From: Faecalibacterium sp. I4-3-84
GTDB lineage: Bacteria; Bacillota; Clostridia; Oscillospirales; Ruminococcaceae
Length of the DNA stretch: 64,000 bases
Direction: 5' to 3'
NCBI RefSeq assembly: GCF_023347255.1
Contig: NZ_CP094466.1
Coordinates: forward strand, 1,612,001-1,676,000
The notes under the pieces were generated by a model, which saw only the letters and a list, made by a program, of their open reading frames with translations, ran no database searches and was not told the DNA's origin. Shown in pieces: positions 42,121-50,067 of this stretch. Positions within the stretch are counted from its first letter, which is position 1. Each line of letters opens with the position of its first letter. Made by a program: the position numbers and the translations under genes.

Positions 42121-43086
42121 ATGATGCTGGACCGCATGGAGGGCAATGCAGAACTGAAAAGCAGCGTGCAGCTGATGCTGGCAGCCCGCCGCCTGACCCA
42201 CAGCGTGCTGCTGGTGGGTGAAGAGGGCCTTGGAGCCGGTTTTGCGGCCCGCTGCATTGCGGCAGATTATCTTTACCCTGCAGGCGGAGCGCCCGCTGAG
42301 GCCCTTCTGCGGGGCGAATGCTGCCGTGCTGTGGGTAAGCCTGGCGACCGCGACAGCGGCCATGTGGAGACCGGCATCGTGCGTGAAGCGATCAGCGTTG
42401 CCGGTATGGGCGCAGGCGGAAAATATCTGGTCAGTCAGGTCAAGGCTATGCGCAGCGAGATCTTCAACACCAGCCTTTCGGCCGAGGGCCGTGCCGTGCT
42501 GCTCTACCATGTGGAAAAGATGAATGAGGAATCCGCCAATGCCCTGCTGAAGGTGATGGAAGAGCCGCCGGAGGGGGTGCTGTTCCTGCTTACGGCGGAT
42601 TCGCTGGCAGGCGTGCTGCCCACCATCCGCAGCCGCTGCGTCAGCTTTGCAGTGGCTCCTGTCTCGCCGGAGCAGTGCGCCCGCTACTGCGCCGCACAGG
42701 GGGTGGACAAAAAGACGGCCACGCTGTACAGCGAACTGTTCGACGGTCACATTGGTACGGTGCTTGCCGCCGCACAGGACGAAGCCCGCACCGCGCAGGT
42801 GGAAAAGGCCCTGCAGCTGGCAAAGGCCGCTGCCGACCGTGACAGCTATGCCGCAGCCTGCCTGCTGGCCGCCTACGAAAAGGACAAGGCCGGAGCCGCC
42901 GCCCTGCTGACGGACTTCCGCGCGGTGGCCGCTGCGGGCCTGCGGCAAAGCCCCCACGCACCGGTGCAGGGCATTGCCGCCCAGCGTGCCCTGCGGCTGG
43001 CCGAAGCCGCCATCCAGCGCCTTGGCGCGCAGGTGAACCCTAAAATCGTGCTCAGCGTGTTTGCGGCAAAGTTCCGCGCGCTGTAA
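42121..43086 (+). CDS. holB: DNA polymerase III delta' subunit (HolB)
   Basis: Clamp-loader subunit. 321 residues starting MMLDRMEGNAELKSSVQLML behind AAGGAGAAACACC. The P-loop is degenerate (GEEGLGAGFAARC), as usual for delta'. SAEGRAVLLYHVEKMNEESANALLKVMEEPPEGVLFLL contains the diagnostic delta' block, and IRSRCVSF is the SRC motif. The C-terminal collar is short. In many firmicutes holB neighbours ricT; here ricT lies 10 kb away. Confidence 0.92.
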   Translation: MMLDRMEGNAELKSSVQLMLAARRLTHSVLLVGEEGLGAGFAARCIAADYLYPAGGAPAEALLRGECCRAVGKPGDRDSGHVETGIVREAISVAGMGAGGKYLVSQVKAMRSEIFNTSLSAEGRAVLLYHVEKMNEESANALLKVMEEPPEGVLFLLTADSLAGVLPTIRSRCVSFAVAPVSPEQCARYCAAQGVDKKTATLYSELFDGHIGTVLAAAQDEARTAQVEKALQLAKAAADRDSYAAACLLAAYEKDKAGAAALLTDFRAVAAAGLRQSPHAPVQGIAAQRALRLAEAAIQRLGAQVNPKIVLSVFAAKFRAL

Positions 43087-43090
43087 AAGA

Positions 43091-43126
43091 AAAATCCCGG
43101 CAGACATGTAAATCTGCCGGGATTTT
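43091..43126. terminator. Bidirectional terminator between holB and the lipoprotein gene
   Basis: AAAATCCCGGCAGA / TCTGCCGGGATTTT with an 8-base loop; serves both converging genes. Confidence 0.88.
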
Positions 43127-43136
43127 AAATTGTAAA

Positions 43137-43715
43137 TTATTTGATCGTGGGAGTGTCAAGGGGCGAACTGTAAGAGAAGGTGACCTTATTGGAGCCATCC
43201 GTGTAGGTGACATCAAAGGGGCCGACATGAGAGATGTCCACATCGTAGATAGAGCCAAGATCAACATAGAGAGGAATAACAGAGTTACCGGTATTGATCG
43301 GTACAGTTTCAAAGTATTTATATTTCTGTGTGGCACTGTCAATAACGAAGTTGTCAAGGCTGCGGGCGTTTTTGGAGATATTGCCTTTCTTAAATGTAAA
43401 AGTGATCTGGTTTTTGCTGAGAGAAAAAGAAGTATCTACACTCTGAAAACCAAGGGCGGTGTAGAGATAATAGTGACGACATCCGTCACGTTCATACACA
43501 GAATTTGATTCAAAAGTGCCGCTGAATGTGCCCATGCCAACGGAATAACTGGAAAGTCCCTTGTAATTGAGAGTGTCAATGGTGGGCAGGGTCGGGTTGC
43601 CGGGGGTTGCACCATAACCTTCGCCGCAGCCAACCAGCATACTGCCGGCGGCAGCGACCAGTGCGGCGGCACCAGTGGCCTTTAAAAAAGTACGGCGGGT
43701 GATCAGTTCAGACAT
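43137..43715 (-). CDS. Predicted Tat-exported lipoprotein, unknown function (1)
   Basis: 192 residues. The N-terminus ITRRTFLKATGAAALVAAAG carries a twin-arginine motif, and the lipobox LVGC puts the lipid on Cys30. The mature part is rich in Ser, Thr, Tyr and beta-strand patterns (ITFTFKKGNISKNARSLDNF, DVTYTDGSNKVTFSYSS) and looks like one small beta-sandwich, but I do not recognise the family. AAAGGAGAGA precedes the ATG. Two promoters and two hairpins lie upstream, one of them the candidate sRNA copy 2. A second, unrelated-looking Tat lipoprotein gene lies 370 bases further up. Confidence 0.7.
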   Translation of the reverse strand: MSELITRRTFLKATGAAALVAAAGSMLVGCGEGYGATPGNPTLPTIDTLNYKGLSSYSVGMGTFSGTFESNSVYERDGCRHYYLYTALGFQSVDTSFSLSKNQITFTFKKGNISKNARSLDNFVIDSATQKYKYFETVPINTGNSVIPLYVDLGSIYDVDISHVGPFDVTYTDGSNKVTFSYSSPLDTPTIK

Positions 43716-43761
43716 AAAAATCTCTCCTTTGATTGCAGGAAATCATAAAATACAAAAGCTG

Positions 43762-43882
43762 ATGCAAACAGAAACTCCCTCCGGCGCTTGCGGTACACCG
43801 GAGGGAGTTTCTGTTTGGGGTATTGCTTTGGTGTGAGGAGGAATCATGTGCGGAAAGACGGTTGCGGCCCCGTCTCCCCGCA
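43762..43882 (-). ncRNA. Candidate small RNA, copy 2, with anti-Shine-Dalgarno segment
   Basis: Minus-strand counterpart of 38548-38668. The 5' helix is GCGGGGAGACGG / CCGTCTTTCCGC, 12 pairs including two G-U, with the same loop GGCCGCAA. ATTCCTCCTCACACCAA follows at 43828-43844. A 19-bp perfect hairpin (43766-43784 with 43798-43816; AAACAGAAACTCCCTCCGG) with a T-rich 3' side ends it. The start coincides with the helix start. It may also act as a leader of the lipoprotein gene 47 bases beyond. Confidence 0.7.
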
Positions 43883-43888
43883 GGATAT

Positions 43889-43917
43889 AGTATACCCGAT
43901 TTTAAGTGAAAAGTCAT
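43889..43917 (-). promoter_or_regulatory. Promoter of candidate sRNA copy 2
   Basis: Minus-strand ATGACT (43912-43917) and TATACT (43889-43894) with a 17-base spacer. The -10 sits 7 bases before the conserved helix, as in copy 1. Confidence 0.65.
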
Positions 43918-43995
43918 TACATTTCTGTGAAAAAACATCCCACAATGAACTTTTTACAAAATTCCCCCAATGATAAAAACCAAACAGCGCGGTGT

Positions 43996-44067
43996 ACAAA
44001 AATTCTGGTATTCCAGAATGCGGCAGACTGTCACTTTCACTATAGTAGATAAGGTGCAAAGTGTCAA
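43996..44067 (-). ncRNA. Strong promoter followed within 40 bases by a terminator
   Basis: On the minus strand TTGACA (44062-44067) and TATAGT (44039-44044) are spaced by 17. The predicted transcript, starting near 44032, reaches the hairpin ATTCTGG/CCAGAAT (44002-44019) and TTTTT after about 35 bases. It would be a very short RNA or an attenuated start for the lipoprotein gene at 43715. Confidence 0.4.
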
Positions 44068-44087
44068 TCTGAATCGCAGTTTTTCCC

Positions 44088-44630
44088 TTATGCCTTTTCT
44101 ACTTCGCCCACCACCAGCTCACCGGTCTCGGAGGAGTAGCTGCCGGTCACCTTCTGGTGGCCGCTGGTAAAGGTGAGGCTGACAGTATGAACCTGCTTGA
44201 ACCAGCTGTTGTAGGCACTCTCGCTGATGCGGTAGATCAGCACAAAGGTCTTTTCTTCGTTCGGCTGCAATTCGTAGTCCTTCTGGGTCCACCAGCTGTC
44301 GCCGCTGGCGTTGTCCGCAAAGCCAAAGTAGATGGGCGATGCAGCAGAATGGTCGATCTCAGCCGGGAAGTTGTCGGCGGTCAGGGTGACGGCACGGCTG
44401 CTGACGTTTTTCAGGGTGACAACCACCTTGACCACATGGATGGTGCCGTATTCCTGCGTGCCAAGGATCGTGCGGTTTGCGCTTCCGCTTACGTATCCGA
44501 TGCCGTTCACAGTGCCGGGGATGTCAATGCTGCCTGTGCCGCCGCAGGCGGTCAGGGTGCCGGTGAGCCCTGCCGCAAGCAGTGCTGCGCCGGAAAGCTT
44601 AAGGAATGCGCGTCTTGAAAGATTTTTCAT
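44088..44630 (-). CDS. Predicted Tat-exported lipoprotein with DUF4352-like domain (2)
   Basis: 180 residues from an ATG behind GGAGGTAAAAAAC. The signal is NLSRRAFLKLSGAALLAAG with lipobox LTAC (Cys29). The mature part, EYGTIHVVKVVVTLKNVSSR then AVTLTADNFPAEID, resembles the DUF4352/telomere-like Ig sandwich seen in firmicute lipoproteins. An ELQPNEEKTFVLIYRISE segment fits the same fold. A longer frame upstream has no ribosome site. Function unknown. Confidence 0.75.
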   Translation of the reverse strand: MKNLSRRAFLKLSGAALLAAGLTGTLTACGGTGSIDIPGTVNGIGYVSGSANRTILGTQEYGTIHVVKVVVTLKNVSSRAVTLTADNFPAEIDHSAASPIYFGFADNASGDSWWTQKDYELQPNEEKTFVLIYRISESAYNSWFKQVHTVSLTFTSGHQKVTGSYSSETGELVVGEVEKA

Positions 44631-44670
44631 GTTTTTTACCTCCTGCCCCCAAAACAAGGGCTTTTTGTAC

Positions 44671-44699
44671 AGTATACCATGGCTAAAAACGGGGGTCAA
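44671..44699 (-). promoter_or_regulatory. Promoter of lipoprotein gene 2
   Basis: Minus-strand TTGACC (44694-44699) and TATACT (44671-44676) with a 17-base spacer. The -35 overlaps the stop codon of the carbonic anhydrase gene. Confidence 0.75.
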
Positions 44700-45214
44700 T
44701 CCATTTTGCACTGTGCTGCGTGCACTCTGCCGTGCTCCACATAGTGGGCGGCGTTGTGCAGGTTGGCCTCGGCCTGTGCGGGGCTCACCTGCTTGATGAC
44801 CCTTGCGGGCACGCCCACAGCCACCGAGTTATCCGGGATCACCATGCCCTCCGGCACCAGCGCACCCGCGCCGATGATGCAGTTTTTGCCCACGACACAG
44901 TGGTTGAGCAGGGTGGCGTGCATTCCGATCAGGCTGCCGTCCCCTACCGTGCACCCGTGCACCAGCGCACTGTGGCCCACGGTGACGCTTTTGCCCAGCA
45001 TTACAGCACCGCCCACATCACAGTGCAGCACGGCGTTATCCTGCACGTTGGAGTTTTCGCCAATGGTCAAAGTGCCGTCGTCGCCGCGCAGCACGGCCCC
45101 GTACCACACCGTGGAACCGGCTTTCAGGATCACATCTCCCTGCACGGTGGCGTTGGGCGCAACAAAAGCAGCCCCCTCGTCGCGGGGAACTTTTCCACAA
45201 AAGGACAGAAACAT
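44696..45214 (-). CDS. Gamma-type carbonic anhydrase family protein (hexapeptide repeat)
   Basis: 172 residues forming a left-handed beta helix: AFVAPNATVQGDVILKAGSTVWYGAVLRGDDG and repeated [LIV]G-x4 steps. Zinc-ligand histidines of the gamma class occur in NAVLHCDVG and VTVGHSALVHGC. It is the YrdA/PaaY type; carbonic anhydrase activity is plausible but not certain for this subgroup. Single gene with its own promoter. Confidence 0.85.
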   Translation of the reverse strand: MFLSFCGKVPRDEGAAFVAPNATVQGDVILKAGSTVWYGAVLRGDDGTLTIGENSNVQDNAVLHCDVGGAVMLGKSVTVGHSALVHGCTVGDGSLIGMHATLLNHCVVGKNCIIGAGALVPEGMVIPDNSVAVGVPARVIKQVSPAQAEANLHNAAHYVEHGRVHAAQCKMD

Positions 45215-45272
45215 TGTTAAAAACCGCCTTTCTCTCTTTCTCTTTTGGCTGGTTTATGGTATTCTTTAAAGT

Positions 45273-45301
45273 AGTATAGCAAGCCAGAGCCTTTCCGGCA
45301 A
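45273..45301 (-). promoter_or_regulatory. Promoter of the carbonic anhydrase gene
   Basis: Minus-strand TTGCCG (45296-45301) and TATACT (45273-45278) with a 17-base spacer. Confidence 0.65.
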
Positions 45302-45367
45302 GTAGGAGCTGTTTCAAAACAAAAATTTTTGCCGTGCGTCGGCAAGCAGATACAAGGGGGCACGCTC

Positions 45368-46651
45368 ATGTTCAAAAACACCATCTTCCGCCGCATGACG
45401 GCGCTGGTGCTCACGCTGGCACTGGCCGCTGCTGCTGCACTGCCGGGCCTTGCGGTATATCCCATGCCCATCCAGACCGTCAGCGAGACCGAGGCGGTGT
45501 ACCTGTTCAACGCCGACACCGGCAAGACCATCCTGAACCAGAATGCTGACCAGCAGCAGTATGTTGCCAGCCTGACCAAGCTCATGACGGTCCTGCTGCT
45601 GCTGGAAAGCGGCAAGGATCTGAACGGTGAAGTGACCGTGCCCACCGCCCTGACCCAGGAGTTCCGGGATATCCAGAACGCCAACGGCACCACCATGGGC
45701 CTGCGCATCGGCGAGACGGTGCGCCGCATCGACCTGCTGAACGCCATGCTCATCGTCAGCGCCAACGACGCAGCCAGCGTCATTGCATACGATGTGGGCG
45801 GCAGCGTGCTGGATTTCGTCAAGCAGATGAACGCCCGTGCTGAGGAGCTGGGCTGCACCGGCACGAACTTTACCTGTGCCCACGGCCTGTTTGACTACGG
45901 CAACGTGTCCACCGCGCAGGATCTGGCAAAGATCGCCGCCGCCTGTGCGGCAAACCAGACCTTTGCACAGGTGGCGGGCACCGCCAGCTATGTCCTGCCG
46001 GCCACTAACCTCCGCAAGGCTGAGCACACCATCAGCAGCTCCAACAGCCTGATGAACAGCGAGAGCGCCAACTACCGGGAGTATGTCCGGTGGGTCAAGG
46101 GCGGCTTTACCACGCTGGCAGGCCGCTGCATCGTGGCCTTTGCGGAAAAGGACGGACACACCTACGGGCTGGTGATCCTTGGCTGCGATACGCCGGACCA
46201 CCTCTTTGCCGAGTGCGATGATCTGTTCGACTGGGCCTTTGAGAGCTTTGCGGACCGTCCGCTGGTGGATACCCAGACCGAGCTCACCACCGTGGCGCTG
46301 ACCAAGTGCCGCACCGAACCGGCGGTGGCGCTGTATGCCGCTGCGCCGGTCAGCGGCTACGGCCACGCAGACGATATCGTTACCTACTCCTTCGACCTGC
46401 CGGAAAGTGTTTCCGCTACCGTCAAAAGCGGCAGTGTGATCGGCTCGGCCACTGTTTATCTGGATGGCTACGAGGTGGGCACGGTAGACCTTGTGACCCA
46501 CAAGGAGTATGTCTCCGATTTCCGCACCGACATGAAGGCGACAGTGCTTCTGCTGTGCGCACTGGTGCTCATCCTGTTTGCAATGATGGTGCTCACGCTT
46601 GCGGCCGGCGGCGGTTCACTGAACCTTAAAAGAAGAAAGCGCCGCAGATAA
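45368..46651 (+). CDS. D-alanyl-D-alanine carboxypeptidase (DacA/PBP5-type)
   Basis: Trims the terminal D-Ala of peptidoglycan stem peptides outside the membrane. 427 residues from an ATG behind AAGGGGGC. A signal peptide covers about 1-30. The catalytic SxxK is SLTK (68-71), the SxN motif is SAND, and the KTG box reads KGG in WVKGGFTTLAGRC. A C-terminal beta domain is followed by one membrane segment (about 390-415) and a basic end KRRKRRR. This anchors it by a transmembrane helix, not by the amphipathic helix of E. coli PBP5. Confidence 0.92.
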   Translation: MFKNTIFRRMTALVLTLALAAAAALPGLAVYPMPIQTVSETEAVYLFNADTGKTILNQNADQQQYVASLTKLMTVLLLLESGKDLNGEVTVPTALTQEFRDIQNANGTTMGLRIGETVRRIDLLNAMLIVSANDAASVIAYDVGGSVLDFVKQMNARAEELGCTGTNFTCAHGLFDYGNVSTAQDLAKIAAACAANQTFAQVAGTASYVLPATNLRKAEHTISSSNSLMNSESANYREYVRWVKGGFTTLAGRCIVAFAEKDGHTYGLVILGCDTPDHLFAECDDLFDWAFESFADRPLVDTQTELTTVALTKCRTEPAVALYAAAPVSGYGHADDIVTYSFDLPESVSATVKSGSVIGSATVYLDGYEVGTVDLVTHKEYVSDFRTDMKATVLLLCALVLILFAMMVLTLAAGGGSLNLKRRKRRR

Positions 46652-46720
46652 AATGCCGTGGCCGCAGATGCGGCGATTACAGAATACCACGGCAAACTGC
46701 AAAAAACAATAAAGAACAGC

Positions 46721-46768
46721 AAAAAGCGGCACTCGGAGCCTTGCACAAAGGCCCGATGTGCCGCTTTT
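46721..46768. terminator. Bidirectional terminator after dacA-like gene and PqqD-like gene
   Basis: AAAAAGCGGCAC / GTGCCGCTTTT with inner CGG/CCG pairs; serves both converging genes. Confidence 0.8.
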
Positions 46769-46770
46769 GC

Positions 46771-47124
46771 TTACTTGTTCAGAAACTGGATGAAGTGGTA
46801 AGATTCCACGATCTGGAAATACTTGATGATGCGCGGGTACAGCGGTTCAGCTTTTTCACCAAACTGCTGCTTCATGCAGTCAGCAAGCTGTGCAACGGTC
46901 TTCTGGCCGTCGATCAGCGGCCAGAGATAGCTGCCGGTCTCGTCCAGATGCACCTGTGTGGTGCGCGGTTTATGGAACACTTTTTGCGCGATCGTATTGA
47001 ACACACCGGTGTTCTCCACCTCAAGGGTGATAAGGCCGGTGGCTTCGTCTGTGTGCCAGCGCAGGGTTTCCGCCCGCTGCGGAATGAGGTCCAGATAGTT
47101 GATGGACTGCTTTTTCTTACTCAT
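46771..47124 (-). CDS. PqqD-family protein
   Basis: 117 residues starting MSKKKQSINYLDLIPQRAE. The core VHLDETGSYLWPLIDGQKTV then AQLADCMKQQFGEK is the winged-helix PqqD fold used as the recognition element in many peptide-modifying systems. Its start overlaps the stop of the OPT transporter gene by one base (TGATG), so the two are made together. No radical-SAM partner or precursor peptide is visible nearby. Its role here is unknown; a substrate-binding or regulatory part for the transporter is only a suggestion. Confidence 0.75.
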   Translation of the reverse strand: MSKKKQSINYLDLIPQRAETLRWHTDEATGLITLEVENTGVFNTIAQKVFHKPRTTQVHLDETGSYLWPLIDGQKTVAQLADCMKQQFGEKAEPLYPRIIKYFQIVESYHFIQFLNK

Positions 47125-49013
47125 CAGTTCTTCTTTTTCTTCATGGAGAAGGCCAGCAGGCATGCGATCATCACGATCATCAGAACCACGCCGCCAATGT
47201 TGCCCAGATCAATGCTCAGGGCAGTGCTGATGCCGAACACGGCAAACACAGCCAGCAGGATGCCCACAAGGCCCTCGCCTGCGATCATACCGGCACAGAA
47301 CAGGGTGCCGCGGGTGGTCTGCTCTTCCTTGAGCTTCGCGTCAACATTCTTGCGGCTGTCCATGAACCAGCGCACCGCACCACCGATCATGATGGAGGTG
47401 TTCAGGTAGATGGGCAGATACAGGCCGATGGCAAAGGGCATCACGGGGATGCGCAGGACCTCCAGAGCAATGGCAAGGAACACACCGGTGAACACCAGGT
47501 TCCAGGGCAGGTTGCCGCCCATGATGCCCTCGACGATCATCTTCATCAGGGTAGCCTGCGGTGCGGGGACCTCGGCACCGCCGTAGCCCCATGCGCTGTC
47601 CAGCAGGTACAGCACACCACCGATGGCCAGACCGGCGGCAATCACGCCGATCAGCTCACCGATCTGCTGCTTGACCGGGGTCGCACCCAGCAGGTAGCCG
47701 GTCTTCAGGTCCTGAGAGGTATCCGCAGCAATGGCAGCACAGATGCAGATGACAGAGGCGATGGCCATGGAGCCGATCATACCCTCGATGCCAACGTTGC
47801 CGGTGGCCTTCAGGATCATGGTAGCGATCAGCAGGGTGGCAATGGTCATGCCGGAGACCGGGTTGTTGGAGCTGCCGATCATGCCGACCATACGTGCAGA
47901 GACGGTGGAGAAGAAGAAGCCGAAGATGACGATCAGCAGAGCACCCAGCGGGCTGACGGGGATGGCCGGAGCCAGCCAGATGATGAGGATGATGAGCAGG
48001 ATGCCGCCCAGAATAAAGGGCATGGGCATGTCCTTATCGGTGCGGGAGGTGCCGGAAGCGCTGCCGCCCTTCATGCTCTTCATGGCGTCGCGGAAGGTGG
48101 ATACGATCAGAGGCAGACTCTTGATCAGCGAAATAATACCACCGGTAGCAATGGCGCCTGCGCCGATATACTTGACGTAGTTGGACCAGATAGCGTCTGC
48201 ACCGCCTGCTGCATACAGATCAGCAATGGTGGTGCCGGCTGCTGCCGGGTACAGGGAGATGTTCGCGCCGAACAGGCAGATCAGCGGGATAATGACCATC
48301 CAGCCCACCAGAGAACCGGCGAACATGTAGGAAGCGGTCTTGGGGCCGACGATGTAGCCCACGCCCAGCAGAGCGGGGTACACTTCCATGCCCAGAGCAC
48401 CCTTGAAGGAGCTGAAGGCCACGGCAATGTCGGCGGGGATCATCTTCAGGCCATCCACGATGAACTTGAAGATGGCTGCCAGACCCATGCCGGAGAACAC
48501 GGTGGAGGCGTTTGCACCGCCCTCTTCACCGGCCAGCAGAACGTCTGCACAGGCGGTGCCTTCCGGGTACAGCAGGGTGGCGTGTTCCTTGACGATCAGG
48601 GCATTGCGCAGGGGCACCATGAACAGAACGCCCAGAATGCCGCCGCACAGGGCGATCAGGGTGATCTCCAGGATGCTGGGCTTGTCGCACAGGCCCTCTT
48701 TTGCCCACAGGAACAGTGCGGGCATGGTGAAGATGGCACCGGCGGCCAGGCTCTCGCCTGCGGAACCGATGGTCTGCACCATGTTGCTCTCCAGAATGGA
48801 GTTCTTTTTGAGCAGGACGCGGATCACGCCCATGGAAATGACTGCTGCCGGGATAGAGGCAGAAACAGTCATGCCGACGCGCAGGCCCAGATAGGCGTTT
48901 GCAGCGCCGAAGACCACGGACAGGATGATGCCCATGATCACAGAGGTCGCCGTCATTTCCGCGGTGATCTTTTCCGCAGGAATATACGGCTTGAAGGATT
49001 CTTGATCTTTCAT
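47124..49013 (-). CDS. OPT-family oligopeptide transporter
   Basis: 629 residues with about 15 membrane segments. Family marks are the N-terminal EMTATSVIMGIILSVVFGAANAYLGLRVGMT, then NMVQTIGSAGESLAAGAIFT and LYPEGTACADVLLAGEEGG. It belongs to the prokaryotic OPT group, which imports small peptides or related compounds driven by the proton gradient. The real cargo cannot be told. It has its own promoter and a stable hairpin directly before its ribosome site. Confidence 0.9.
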   Translation of the reverse strand: MKDQESFKPYIPAEKITAEMTATSVIMGIILSVVFGAANAYLGLRVGMTVSASIPAAVISMGVIRVLLKKNSILESNMVQTIGSAGESLAAGAIFTMPALFLWAKEGLCDKPSILEITLIALCGGILGVLFMVPLRNALIVKEHATLLYPEGTACADVLLAGEEGGANASTVFSGMGLAAIFKFIVDGLKMIPADIAVAFSSFKGALGMEVYPALLGVGYIVGPKTASYMFAGSLVGWMVIIPLICLFGANISLYPAAAGTTIADLYAAGGADAIWSNYVKYIGAGAIATGGIISLIKSLPLIVSTFRDAMKSMKGGSASGTSRTDKDMPMPFILGGILLIILIIWLAPAIPVSPLGALLIVIFGFFFSTVSARMVGMIGSSNNPVSGMTIATLLIATMILKATGNVGIEGMIGSMAIASVICICAAIAADTSQDLKTGYLLGATPVKQQIGELIGVIAAGLAIGGVLYLLDSAWGYGGAEVPAPQATLMKMIVEGIMGGNLPWNLVFTGVFLAIALEVLRIPVMPFAIGLYLPIYLNTSIMIGGAVRWFMDSRKNVDAKLKEEQTTRGTLFCAGMIAGEGLVGILLAVFAVFGISTALSIDLGNIGGVVLMIVMIACLLAFSMKKKKN

Positions 49014-49028
49014 GCTTGCTCTCCTTGC

Positions 49029-49074
49029 GACAGCACAAGTGCCTTGCTTTTTGGGGCATGGCGCTTGTGCTGTC
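49029..49074 (-). promoter_or_regulatory. Hairpin next to the ribosome site of the OPT gene
   Basis: GACAGCACAAG-type arms of 15 pairs (49029-49043 with 49060-49074, one G-U) enclose a 16-base loop. The hairpin ends two bases before AAGGAG. There is no T-run, so it is not a terminator; an effect on translation or mRNA stability is possible. Confidence 0.55.
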
Positions 49075-49137
49075 CGTTTTCCTATTTCCTAAAACACGCG
49101 CATCCTATCCAACAAAGGATACGCTGGCACGTACTCT

Positions 49138-49166
49138 ATTATACTAAAGTATGGCTGAATTGGCAA
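49138..49166 (-). promoter_or_regulatory. Promoter of the OPT-PqqD operon
   Basis: Minus-strand TTGCCA (49161-49166) and TATAAT (49138-49143) with a 17-base spacer; leader about 118 bases. Confidence 0.75.
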
Positions 49167-49299
49167 CTGGAAATGTACACAACAAATTCACAAAAAGTTC
49201 GTGAATTCAAGCGTTTTGCGGAAAAATCGAGCAAAAATGTGCAAAGAAACTCCATGCAGACTTAAAACTGTCTGCGTGGAGCGTACAGTTCTATAAAAC

Positions 49300-50067
49300 T
49301 CAGACGGCCCCGTAGATGCCGTGCACCGATACTTCGCCGGTAAAAACGTGCACTTCGCCGCTGTCGGTGCGCACCACCAGACGGCCCTCTTCGTCCACAT
49401 CGACAGCTTCACCGGCACCCTGCCCGCCGTCCGGCAGGTCAAAAGTGACCCGGCGGCCCAGATTGACGCAGGCGGCTTTGTATTCCTCCCGGAAGGGTGC
49501 AAAGCCATCGCGGGCAAACACATACATGTTGCGGTCAAAGCCAAAGTCGGTCAGGCCCTCGGCCAGCCATGCGGGGTCGGTGGAAAGATCCACCTTTGCG
49601 CCCTGCAGCGCCAGCGAGGTGCCGTTGGGCAGACCGGCGGCATCAAAGTAGCTCTGCGGCTGGGCCAGATTGATGCCGATGCCGCACAAAATGCCCCTGC
49701 CCTGCTGCTGGTAGCCGTAGCTCACGCTCTCGCACAGGATGCCCACGACCTTTTTGCCATTGAGCAGAAGGTCGTTGGGCCACTTGATCTGGCAGTCCAC
49801 GCCGTAGCGCAGTTTGAGCTGGGTGCGCACGGCAAGGCTTGCCAGCAGCGGCAGGGTGGCAGGCTGGGCCAGCGGTTCCCGGATGGCTGCTGTATAATAC
49901 AGGGCCTTGCCCTCGGCGTTCACCCAGCTGCGGCCCAGACGGCCCCGGCCGGCGGTCTGGTTCTCGGTATACACCGCGCCCACCGGGCCGAACTCCTCAA
50001 AATGTTCTTTGGCGTAAGCGTTGGTGCTGCCGCATTCCGGCAGATAGCGCACCTCATTGATGCTCAT
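49300..50067 (-). CDS. birA: Biotin--[acetyl-CoA-carboxylase] ligase
   Basis: Attaches biotin to carboxylase carrier proteins. 255 residues starting MSINEVRYLPECGSTNAYAK. The biotin/ATP site is clear: GRGRLGRSWVN near 45 and KWPNDLLLNGKKVVGIL near 100. A C-terminal SH3-like domain ends the protein. There is no N-terminal helix-turn-helix, so it is a monofunctional ligase without the repressor role of E. coli BirA. The start overlaps the stop of the upstream phosphoesterase gene by four bases. Confidence 0.93.
   Translation of the reverse strand: MSINEVRYLPECGSTNAYAKEHFEEFGPVGAVYTENQTAGRGRLGRSWVNAEGKALYYTAAIREPLAQPATLPLLASLAVRTQLKLRYGVDCQIKWPNDLLLNGKKVVGILCESVSYGYQQQGRGILCGIGINLAQPQSYFDAAGLPNGTSLALQGAKVDLSTDPAWLAEGLTDFGFDRNMYVFARDGFAPFREEYKAACVNLGRRVTFDLPDGGQGAGEAVDVDEEGRLVVRTDSGEVHVFTGEVSVHGIYGAV

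Noticed and set aside
43828-43890. Small ORF starting at the ATG opposite the anti-SD segment of candidate sRNA copy 2 (14 codons) and its 4-codon counterpart at copy 1
   Set aside because: The SD and ATG are identical in both copies but the frames after them are not, so the conservation is not explained by a peptide.
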